Source: Bacillus nakamurai
Lineage (GTDB): Bacteria > Bacillota > Bacilli > Bacillales > Bacillaceae
Direction: 5' to 3'
Assembly: GCF_001584325.1 (NCBI RefSeq)
Contig: NZ_LSAZ01000041.1
Span: 496,001 to 560,000 of the forward strand
Length of the DNA: 64,000 nucleotides
Shown piece after piece: positions 57,428 to 64,000 of the stretch. The position numbers and the translations under genes are program-made. The notes under the pieces were generated by a model, which saw only the letters and a program-made list of their open reading frames with translations, was not told where the DNA came from and searched no databases. How positions within the stretch are numbered: position 1 is the stretch's first letter; each line of letters opens with the position of its first letter.

Positions 57428-58537
57428 TCAGCCGTTACATTTCCTGGTTTCTTTTCGTATAACCGGTGCTACTTCTGTTGCCAATCGTTCTATGTTTTCG
57501 GCAACTTTTTCAAATGGCATACCGCCTATGTCTATTTGCGCGATAAATCGCTGGTGACCGAACAGCTCGTATTGGCGCATGATTTTTTCGATGATCTGCT
57601 GCGGGCTTCCAACAAAAAGGGCTGTTTCTTTACTAGACGCCCGTTCAAAACCTGCTCTTGTTATAGGCACAGAAACCCCGCGGTAACAATTGAGGTGGTA
57701 CCAATAATTTGAATGATACGGGTAAAATTCTTCTATTGCCTGCTGATTAGTTTTTGAAATAAATGCGTGTCCGGTAACTGCAACTTTCAAATTTTCCAGA
57801 GGATGACCGGTTTGAGCAGCTGATTCTCGGTATCGGTCAACAAGCGGCTTATATAAGTTTGGATCTCCGTCAAGTATGGCTAATGCTAAGCCGGTCCCTA
57901 AGCTGCCGGCTCGTTCTGCACTTTCCGGAGTCCCTGATACACCTAACCATACCGGAATTTTTTGTTGAACAGGGCGGGGAGAAATTTCTACAGCCTTCAA
58001 TGGCGGACGATAACGTCCATTCCAGGTAACCGATTCCTTATTATTTAGCTTTAGAAAAAGCTCAATGTGTTCTGCAAACAATTCCTTAGAATTATTTTCA
58101 TCATATCCGAAAAGCGGGAATGAGTCTAAAAAAGCCCCGCGTCCCGCAATAATTTCAGCCCGCCCATTTGATATAAGATCAAGTGTTGCAAAATCCTCGA
58201 ATAAACGAACAGGGTCTACGGTGGATAATACAGTCGTAGCACTTGTCAGCTTAATTTTTTTGGTGATTTGTGAAATGGCTGATAAGATGACCGGCGGCGA
58301 AGACACTGCGTAATCTAAACGGTGATGCTCACCTATACCAAACACATCCAGACCTGCTTCGTCAGCCAATTTTGCAGCCTTGATAATTTCTTCTGTCCGC
58401 TGCTTTGCGCCGATTGTTTTCCCTGTTAGAGGATCTGGGTATAAATCTGCTAATGAATAAATTCCAATTTCCATACCATTATGATTTTCAGGCAATTTTC
58501 TCTCCCCCTGCACTGATGTAAAAAGCTTTTCTTTCAT
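57428..58537 (-). CDS. LLM-class flavin-dependent monooxygenase
   Basis: A 369-residue bacterial-luciferase-like protein, probably an FMNH2-dependent oxidoreductase. Motifs include FGIGEHHRLDYAVSSP, TTVLSTVDPVRLFEDFATLD, GRAEIIAGRGAF and PVWLGVSG. I take the ATG at 58537 after AAAAGGATTG; the frame extends twelve codons further. It has no close partner gene. Substrate unknown. Confidence 0.88.
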   Translation of the reverse strand: MKEKLFTSVQGERKLPENHNGMEIGIYSLADLYPDPLTGKTIGAKQRTEEIIKAAKLADEAGLDVFGIGEHHRLDYAVSSPPVILSAISQITKKIKLTSATTVLSTVDPVRLFEDFATLDLISNGRAEIIAGRGAFLDSFPLFGYDENNSKELFAEHIELFLKLNNKESVTWNGRYRPPLKAVEISPRPVQQKIPVWLGVSGTPESAERAGSLGTGLALAILDGDPNLYKPLVDRYRESAAQTGHPLENLKVAVTGHAFISKTNQQAIEEFYPYHSNYWYHLNCYRGVSVPITRAGFERASSKETALFVGSPQQIIEKIMRQYELFGHQRFIAQIDIGGMPFEKVAENIERLATEVAPVIRKETRKCNG

Positions 58538-58573
58538 ACTATTCAATCCTTTTAAAAAAGGAATTAATCCCAA

Positions 58574-59095
58574 AACTCCCCAAAAATAAATGACGCTATA
58601 GGTTGGCTTTATTAAAACAAGGCAATTGGTTTTGAATAATTACACATGGGGGTTGATCCATTTTTCGGGAAGTTACATTGAAGCAAGCATCAATCACCAG
58701 CCATGTACGTACTTTCATGTCAATGGGGGTTAAAAAAAGGTCAAGCAGTTAATCATTTCTTGGCTTTAATCAGATTTTTATATACAGCTTAAGATTACTG
58801 GCGGTGTGAAAATGTTTCACAAGGAGCCAAACTATACTGAATTCGTAAAACCAGATGTATGTGCGATATAGAGAAAAAACCGCCTGGTTAATAAAGGACT
58901 CATTTTTTCAAGATTCTCTTGGGATAGTGTAATTGATCTGAGCACATGCCCCTCCTCCATTACCATTTCTGCCGCGGATTATACCTTCTACCCTCTTCCC
59001 CTCCGTTTTTCAGCATGAAGGATTTGTTTTTTCAACAGCGTGAACAACGACTAGGCGAGTTTCATATAATAGCAAAAATGAGTGAGGGGGTTTCG
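58574..59095. other. Gene-poor interval upstream of the alpha-hydroxy-acid oxidase
   Basis: No open frame of note on either strand. A minus-strand piece near 58890-58990 (AAEMVMEEGHVLRSITLSQ) looks like protein-derived sequence, but it is too short and interrupted to assign. The interval may be decayed coding DNA. Confidence 0.35.
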
Positions 59096-59099
59096 ATGA

Positions 59100-60263
59100 A
59101 TGAGCAATGAGCGAATGTATGCCCGATTCCATTCGCGGGACAGGCAAGTTTCTTCTCAGCGGCTTCCCGTCTCACATGACGAATGGGAGTACAGGGCGCG
59201 CCAGATTTTGACTGATGGACCATTTGGTTATATCTCGGGCGGAGCAGGTACAGAAGATACGATGCGCTCAAACAGGGAAGCATTTTTTGAATGGAACATC
59301 CGCCCCCGCAAACTCAGAGATGTATCGACACGGGATTTAACCGTATCCCTATTTGGTCAAACATTCCCTACCCCATTTCTTCTGGCTCCGATCGGTGTAC
59401 AGGAGATTGCACATCCCGATGCGGATTTGGGATCGGCAAAAGCAGCTGCTGAATCAGGGATCCCATTTATATTAAGTACACACTCATCTTATTCAATTGA
59501 AGACGTTGCGGGCGTTTTAGGTAATACCCCTCGCTGGTTTCAGCTGTATTGGCCGAAAGACCGGGATATCATGGTCAGTTTTGTGCAGCGGGCAGAAAAA
59601 GCGGGGTATTCAGCCATCGTTGTCACCCTGGATCTCCCGGAACAAGGGTGGCGGGAGAGAGATATACGCAACGGCTACTCTCCGTCTAAAGCGGGTTTAG
59701 GAACAGCCAATTTCATGTCAGATCCTGTCTTTCGTTCTAAGCTGCGGCAATCTCCCGAATAGGATATGAAAGCTGCTATTGCTTTTTTCTTAGAAATTTT
59801 TAATGAACCGGCCTTAACTTGGAATGACCTTCCTTACTTACGAAAACATACAAACCTTCCAATCCTGCTAAAAGGAATTCTCGATCCTAGGGATGCTGAA
59901 TTGGCCTTACAATGTGGCGCAAATGGCATTATTGTTTCCAACCATGGGGGAAGGCAGCTGAACGGGGAAATTGCTTCGCTCAAGGCTTTGCCAAAGATAT
60001 CTGAAGCCGTTCAGGGGCGTATGCCCATCCTTTTGGACAGCGGAATCCGCAGCGGCAGCGATATCATTAAAGCACTCGCACTTGGGGCATCGGCGGTTTT
60101 TTTAGGACGCACCTATATATATGGCTTAGCTGTCGCAGGCGCTTCGGGCGTGAAACGGGTCATAAGCAATGTTATAAAGGATATTGATATAAGTATGATG
60201 AACGCCGGGGTCAAGTCCATTGCAGACATCGATCGTTCTCTGCTTCAGCATGTTTCCGAATGA
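59100..60263 (+). pseudogene. FMN-dependent alpha-hydroxy-acid oxidase split by an in-frame TAG
   Basis: The frame encodes a lactate-oxidase/monooxygenase-type enzyme. It has GYISGGAGTEDTMRSN near the start, FLLAPIG, LYWPKDRD, ILLKGILDPRDAELA, the catalytic VSNHGGRQLNG and ILLDSGIRSGSDIIKALALGA. A TAG at 59760-59762 interrupts it after residue 220; the same frame resumes immediately (DMKAAIAFF) and continues to 60263. A single base change (for example GAG to TAG) explains it. The first half lacks the catalytic histidine and arginine, so activity needs readthrough. Confidence 0.87.
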
Positions 60264-60289
60264 CTTTACATTGGGGGAAAAAGAATATG

Positions 60290-60511
60290 ATGTATTGGCA
60301 TCCGCAGGTTTTTTACAACTATTCAAGGCAGCTGGACCGCATGAATAAAAATAAAATAGAACAGCTGCGCCGGATCATGGAACAGCAATTGGCGGCCACG
60401 AATGAGATCTTAACGCATGTTCAGAGACATGATCAATTATTGACAATGTTATACTCACGTCAATTCGGCGCTTATCCGCCCAGCTACGGAGAAAAGAGAG
60501 ACAATCAATAA
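60290..60511 (+). CDS. Small hypothetical protein, coiled-coil-like
   Basis: About 73 residues (MYWHPQVFYNYSRQLDRMN) with an amphipathic helical middle (KIEQLRRIMEQQLAATNEIL) and a proline/tyrosine tail. GGGGGAAAAAG lies before the paired ATGs at 60287 and 60290. It resembles small spore-coat-associated or swarming-type Bacillus proteins only loosely; function unknown. Confidence 0.6.
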   Translation: MYWHPQVFYNYSRQLDRMNKNKIEQLRRIMEQQLAATNEILTHVQRHDQLLTMLYSRQFGAYPPSYGEKRDNQ

Positions 60512-60582
60512 AATGGTTCTCTCCTTTTCTTTTAAAACATGTTAAGATGGCGGAAACAAAAGCGCGGGAGTGTTTTCAAATC

Positions 60583-60678
60583 ATGAATAAGAAAGATTTG
60601 TCCCGCAAAAAATCAAAACGTAAAACAAATGCAGATAGAAACTTCGGTTTCAGGCTGATTATTTTGGCAGCCTTATAA
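60583..60678 (+). CDS. Possible small basic peptide
   Basis: A 31-residue frame (MNKKDLSRKKSKRKTNADRN then GFRLIILAAL) of strongly basic composition with a hydrophobic end. CGGGAG lies 13 bases upstream, rather far. Reported because it is the only coding candidate in this gap; it may be chance. Confidence 0.35.
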   Translation: MNKKDLSRKKSKRKTNADRNFGFRLIILAAL

Positions 60679-60814
60679 CGGTGTTACATAGAACTTAAAT
60701 GCTTTTTCTAAATACCCGCTCACATATTTTAACTATTTATTCCTTGCAATTAGATAGTCATTCGGTAATTCAACCCTAATTTCAACAGATTACGTCAAAA
60801 TATGACGATTTTTC

Positions 60815-60843
60815 TTGCAATACTCCCCCCGGCATGCTATATT
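60815..60843 (+). promoter_or_regulatory. Sigma-A promoter of a candidate small RNA
   Basis: TTGCAA (60815-60820) and TATATT (60838-60843) are 17 bases apart. Transcription should start near 60850. Confidence 0.75.
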
Positions 60844-60849
60844 CATATA

Positions 60850-60966
60850 GCGATGAGCTGAATTGTGTAAGCCGATGCACATGCCCTCTGCGGCGCACAC
60901 GAATGTGGCGTGTGGTGTATCGCCTCAATACGCAAAAGACGTTTGCTTCGGCAAACGTCTTTTTTT
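60850..60966 (+). ncRNA. Candidate small RNA convergent with csaA
   Basis: Between the promoter and a strong terminator (AAGACGTTTGC, TTCG, GCAAACGTCTT, 60937-60966) lies about 115 nt without a plausible reading frame. It can fold: CGATGCAC pairs with GTGTATCG, enclosing a CACACG/CGTGTG hairpin. Its place just downstream of csaA, on the opposite strand, is where I recall the B. subtilis small RNA BsrC, but I could not check the match. The hairpin can also stop csaA transcription. Confidence 0.7.
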
Positions 60967-60967
60967 A

Positions 60968-61300
60968 TTATCCGATTTTTGTTCCGTTCGGGACAGATTG
61001 TTCGGGCGCAAGCAGCACGACGTCTCCTTTTTCCGGCATCCCGCCGAGTACGAGGACTTCTGACTTAAACCCGGCTATGCGCCGAGGCGGAAAATTGACG
61101 ATGGCGGTGACTTGTCTGCCGGTCAAATCACTCGGCTCATACCGCTTCGTAATTTGGGCGCTGGATTGCTTCATGCCGATTTCTTCGCCAAAATCTATTG
61201 TCATCTTAATGGCCGGAACTTTTGCTTCCGGAAATGTCTCCGCTTTTACGATGGTTCCGATTCTGAGATCAAGTTTGATAAAATCTTCAATGACTGCCAT
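60968..61300 (-). CDS. csaA: CsaA, tRNA-binding-domain protein with chaperone activity
   Basis: CsaA is a 110-residue homodimer with an OB-fold tRNA-binding domain like the C-terminus of methionyl-tRNA synthetase; in B. subtilis it was described as a secretion-related chaperone. Signatures: LDLRIGTIVKAETFPEAKVPA and VNFPPRRIAGFKSEVLVLGG. It stands alone between the small RNA locus and yobQ. Confidence 0.95.
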   Translation of the reverse strand: MAVIEDFIKLDLRIGTIVKAETFPEAKVPAIKMTIDFGEEIGMKQSSAQITKRYEPSDLTGRQVTAIVNFPPRRIAGFKSEVLVLGGMPEKGDVVLLAPEQSVPNGTKIG

Positions 61301-61367
61301 ATCGATAAACTCCTTTTTCTATTATGATACAAAAAAAAGACACTCTTCGTTTAACCGATCTTCAGGT

Positions 61368-62084
61368 TTATTTATCCGTATAAAAGGTATTTCTATATAC
61401 GCGCGGCGTCATTCCCATGTTTTTCACAAACCATCTGGTAAAGGAAGACAAATTTTGAAAACCGACTTCCTGACTTATGTCCGTCAGCGGGCCTTTTGTA
61501 TCAGCTAGCAATTGTTCCGCTTTCTTCAGTCTCAGTTCGGCAATATACGTTTGCGGTGTTTTCCCCGTCTGCCTTTTAAACCAGCCCGAATAATAGGCAG
61601 GATGGTAATGTTCAATGGCTGCGAGCTCTTTAATTGAGAGAGGTTTTGATAAATTGCGGTGGATATAAGCGATCGAATCATACGTATGGCTCCGCATTTT
61701 CTCAGCTATATATTGAACGAGCAGGTTCAGTGAATGTGCCGATTGCTGCTTCGCTTCTTCTGTCAGCAAATACCGAATGGACGTCCAAAAAGGATCAAGA
61801 TCAGCGGTAATACCTGATACAATTGATCGTCCCTCTGTTTTGATGAGATGTGCCGGAATATCAAGAACGAGACACTCATTTCTTCCGAGCGAACGAAACC
61901 GATGTTCGCACTCAGGCGGAATATACTGGAGCTGATCGGGTTTTAAATTGACCTCCCGCTCTTCTGTCTCGAGGTCAAGATCACCTTCGAGCGGGAAAAG
62001 AAATTGACAATATGTATGCGTGTGAGAGTGATAAAGGTGTGAATATGTACGCCGTTCACAAATAATGGTTTGTAATTGATCCAT
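61368..62084 (-). CDS. yobQ: AraC-family regulator with cupin domain
   Basis: The N-terminus is a cupin (HSHTHTYCQFLFPLEGDLDLE) that could bind a small ligand; the C-terminus has the two AraC helix-turn-helices (SIKELAAIEHYHPAYYSGWF; LTDISQEVGFQNLSSFTRWF). I take the ATG at 62084 after GGAGGAGGG, giving 238 residues. The ligand and targets are unknown; it may act on neighbouring genes. Confidence 0.9.
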   Translation of the reverse strand: MDQLQTIICERRTYSHLYHSHTHTYCQFLFPLEGDLDLETEEREVNLKPDQLQYIPPECEHRFRSLGRNECLVLDIPAHLIKTEGRSIVSGITADLDPFWTSIRYLLTEEAKQQSAHSLNLLVQYIAEKMRSHTYDSIAYIHRNLSKPLSIKELAAIEHYHPAYYSGWFKRQTGKTPQTYIAELRLKKAEQLLADTKGPLTDISQEVGFQNLSSFTRWFVKNMGMTPRVYRNTFYTDK

Positions 62085-62216
62085 TTGCACCCTCCTCCCG
62101 TTTCATCAGTTTGATCGTCATAATGTTTTGAGATTGCTGTGAATCCACCTTTTTTTAAACAGTATACATTATTCACATGAGTTGATAAACCGTTAGTTTA
62201 CATAATATATTTATTG

Positions 62217-62531
62217 TTAATTCGTTTTCAGGCCTTTTAAAAACGTACGGGTCGCAAAAATTCGGCTGTCCCTAATTGACTCAGAAAGTTCAAATGCAGT
62301 CTGTTTTCTCAATACGGCAAACCCGTGCAGAAGGCTTCTTAATCCCCTTGCGGCATGGATTGCAGTTTCCGGTGCGGAGTAACCGTTTGATGTCAGCTGA
62401 TTGACGACCAGCCGGACGATCAGGCCGGACAGCTTCTCGAGCCTGCTGTCTTCTATTTTCTGAAGGGACGCTTCATATAAACCGGGGTTCGCTTCTGCAA
62501 AACCGATATAGGCATCAGCAAGGGAAAGCAA
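62217..62531 (-). pseudogene. yobS: C-terminal half of a TetR-family regulator (yobS)
   Basis: About 105 codons match the ligand-binding half of a TetR/AcrR regulator with a WHG-like C-terminal domain (YIGFAEANPGLYEASL; AARGLRSLLHGFAVL). The DNA-binding half is absent; sequence upstream is AT-rich and unrelated, leading to a DJ-1/PfpI gene. The only start is a TTG at 62531 without a good ribosome-binding site. Confidence 0.8.
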
Positions 62532-62588
62532 GGCTCATGGTAATTATTTAAACTAATATAAAACTGCTAAATTGATTTTTTAGTTCAT

Positions 62589-63209
62589 TTATTTATTTAT
62601 TGAATTCATTAATTGGAAGAAGTATTCGGGTTTTTGAGTCTTATTTAGGTTATACCATGAATGTAATGTATCTGGTGCAAATACATCTAATTTTTTCAGT
62701 ACTTCCATCGCAAATTCCAGAGGAGCTACTCCTGATGCAGTAACCAAATTCTCACCAGATACCGCAGGTTCCATCTCATAAAATTTTTCTCCTTTATAAT
62801 TAGGACAGACCATTTTAATATACTCTAAGTTATTGCTTGTATGCTTTCTAGAATCTAGGTATCCACAATTCGCGAGAGCCTCAGTTGCACCACAAATTGC
62901 AGCAACAATAGCGCCAAGCTTTAAAGCTTGGCCAATTTTTTTCAAGATAGGTTGATGAATATCTTCTCTCCAAGTATTCCCTCCAGGTAAAACTAAAAGA
63001 TCTTTACTCTCAAGAGTACATTCATTGATGAGGATTTCTGGTTTTACGCTCAGTCCTCCCATCGTAGTAATTATTTCTTTACTAGCTCCTACTGTAACTA
63101 CTTTAAATGGTGCTAAATATCTTCCTGAATTTAGTTCAGCAATTAAATATCCATATTCCCAGTCTGACATTGTATTAAATACATAAAGATAAACTTTTTT
63201 CGTTTGCAT
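62589..63209 (-). CDS. DJ-1/PfpI (type 1 glutamine amidotransferase-like) protein
   Basis: A 206-residue protein with the DJ-1 fold: VYLYVFNTMSDWEYGY at the start, LVLPGGNTW, and the nucleophile elbow AAICGATEALAN with cysteine near residue 110. Such proteins act as glyoxalases, chaperones or amidohydrolases; which one is unknown. The gene is clearly more AT-rich than its neighbours and sits exactly where the front half of yobS and the following gene would be in B. subtilis, so it was probably gained by transfer. Confidence 0.85.
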   Translation of the reverse strand: MQTKKVYLYVFNTMSDWEYGYLIAELNSGRYLAPFKVVTVGASKEIITTMGGLSVKPEILINECTLESKDLLVLPGGNTWREDIHQPILKKIGQALKLGAIVAAICGATEALANCGYLDSRKHTSNNLEYIKMVCPNYKGEKFYEMEPAVSGENLVTASGVAPLEFAMEVLKKLDVFAPDTLHSWYNLNKTQKPEYFFQLMNSINK

Positions 63210-63291
63210 CTAATAACACTCCAATCACAATTGTTATAGACCATTACGTACTTATGTATCTTATTTTTTCAAGAAGAAATACTGCTTGATT

Positions 63292-63765
63292 TTATGATTG
63301 AACGGCAATAAATATTTGAATCTGCGCCTGAAGCGGCTGTGCGGCTGCCAAGCCGTATTGCTCAAAATCACCAGAATATGTGCGCAAATGACGTTTTTCC
63401 CACGACCAAATCTCCCGCCACGTTTCAATAACGATGTCCTCAATCGGGCCGACTCTTGAAGTAAATACGGCATAAGATGACGTTGGCAAAATTCTCTCTT
63501 TATATTTCGGCAATGTGCTGCCTCCGTCTGTAAAAGTTCCGATTGAGAACGTATACTGTCCGTGAGTCTCTTGTTCGTAATCGCTGTATAATGCGATGAC
63601 ATCTGATTGACTGCCGGACAGTATGAAGTGTGCATCCTGTTTCCAAAATTCATCCCATAACGCAGGGATTTTTCTTTCCTCCGTCATTTCCAGCTTATTG
63701 TTTGTTTTTTCAGAAATTCCGATAAAACGTTTTTTCTCAAGGTGTACAAAGTGTGAAAAGCTCAT
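63292..63765 (-). CDS. yobU: GyrI-like effector-binding domain protein
   Basis: A stand-alone 157-residue ligand-binding domain of the GyrI/AraC-effector family (KKRFIGISEKTNN at the start, IPALWDEFWKQ, SSYAVFTSRVGP, IETWREIWSWE). It lacks any DNA-binding part. It lies downstream of a WYL-domain regulator gene in the same direction and may bind small hydrophobic compounds. GAAGGAGGA precedes the ATG. Confidence 0.87.
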   Translation of the reverse strand: MSFSHFVHLEKKRFIGISEKTNNKLEMTEERKIPALWDEFWKQDAHFILSGSQSDVIALYSDYEQETHGQYTFSIGTFTDGGSTLPKYKERILPTSSYAVFTSRVGPIEDIVIETWREIWSWEKRHLRTYSGDFEQYGLAAAQPLQAQIQIFIAVQS

Positions 63766-63806
63766 TTCATATCCTCCTTCAACAACATAGCTTTATGATA
63801 CAAAAA

Positions 63807-63832
63807 GAAACCTGACAGCATAGTGTCAGGTT
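63807..63832 (-). terminator. Terminator overlapping the end of yobV
   Basis: AAACCTGACA pairs with TGTCAGGTTT and is followed by a T run on the minus strand; the yobV stop lies in the stem. Confidence 0.82.
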
Positions 63833-64000
63833 TCATATCTTTTTTTCATCTCCTGAATCGTTTCTTTTACCTGTTCGCGAATATGGAGAGGAGAAAGAAT
63901 TTCAATCTCTTTTCCAAATTGGAGTAAAAAACCGATCAGCCACTGGTTTTCAGGAAATGAAATAACAGCACGGCAGCTCCCCTCTTTGTCAAAATGAAAA
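63826..64000 (-). CDS. yobV: WYL-domain transcriptional regulator, C-terminal end (partial)
   Basis: Only the last 57 codons are in the window (FPENQWLIGFLLQFGKEIEI, then LSPLHIREQVKETIQEMK). This is the typical end of HTH-plus-WYL regulators (WCX part). The beginning lies beyond the right edge. By position it corresponds to B. subtilis yobV, upstream of yobU. Confidence 0.82.
   Translation of the reverse strand, partial: FHFDKEGSCRAVISFPENQWLIGFLLQFGKEIEILSPLHIREQVKETIQEMKKRYET

Noticed and set aside
60834-61508. 224-codon plus-strand frame across csaA
   Set aside because: It runs antisense through csaA and yobQ and its start lies inside the small RNA promoter; it is a shadow.

Overview
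The window looks like the replication-terminus region of a Bacillus chromosome, most likely a member of the B. amyloliquefaciens/velezensis branch of the B. subtilis group. The basis is gene order recalled for B. subtilis (yng genes, pps locus, dacC, galM, yoeA, iseA, yoeC, yoeD, ggt, yofA, yogA, gltBA, gltC, proJH, rtp, yoxD/C/B, yoaD, yoaE, csaA, yobQ, yobS, yobU, yobV), together with a bio operon next to a yxjC-scoAB-yxjF operon. A replication terminator protein gene with two opposed Ter sites at about 49.9-50.04 kb marks the terminus itself.

Layout. 0.2-4.6 kb: ketone-body operon on the minus strand (broken GntP-type permease, scoA, scoB, 3-hydroxybutyrate dehydrogenase) with a CcpA cre palindrome and, downstream, the wreck of a sigma-54 activator. 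4.8-11.05 kb: biotin operon bioW-K-F-D-B-I under a strong sigma-A promoter with a BirA operator. 11.1-13.3 kb: a GNAT relic, then yngA and yngB joined by a deletion, then yngC. 13.3-21.0 kb: leucine/isovaleryl-CoA catabolic operon yngJ-I-HA-HB-G-F-E behind a candidate sigma-E promoter. 21.1-24.8 kb: yngK, yngL and the scar of a deleted fengycin/plipastatin synthetase cluster. 24.8-33.7 kb: cell-wall genes (dacC, iseA), galM, a MATE pump, a broken AraC regulator, tRNA-Arg, the small recombinase pair yoeC/yoeD, and ggt.

33.7-40.0 kb: an MFS pump with an ArsR-type regulator that appears to be transcribed without a leader, thrZ with a single T-box leader, and the divergent pair yofA/yogA. 40.1-49.4 kb: glutamate and proline synthesis (gltA-gltB with divergent gltC; proH-proJ). 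49.5-54 kb: rtp and Ter sites, yoxD, frameshifted yoxC and yoxB, then a yoaD gene preceded by a SAM riboswitch but truncated and joined to an oxidase-domain fragment and a resolvase fragment. 54-64 kb: molybdopterin oxidoreductase yoaE, small sporulation-type proteins, a Y-family polymerase relic, a luciferase-like monooxygenase, an alpha-hydroxy-acid oxidase split by a stop codon, a candidate small RNA next to csaA, yobQ, a TetR fragment beside an AT-rich DJ-1/PfpI gene, yobU and the end of yobV.

The dominant theme is gene erosion around the terminus. At least ten loci carry deletions, nonsense codons or one-base indels. Four genes (yxjC, yoxC, yoxB, yoaD) are broken by single-base changes, mostly in homopolymer runs, so sequencing error must be excluded for those. 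The larger scars (fengycin locus, yngA/yngB, yoaD junction, AraC gene, TetR gene) are deletions that homopolymer error cannot explain. I found no CRISPR array, no complete insertion sequence, and nothing I would call a new multi-gene system.
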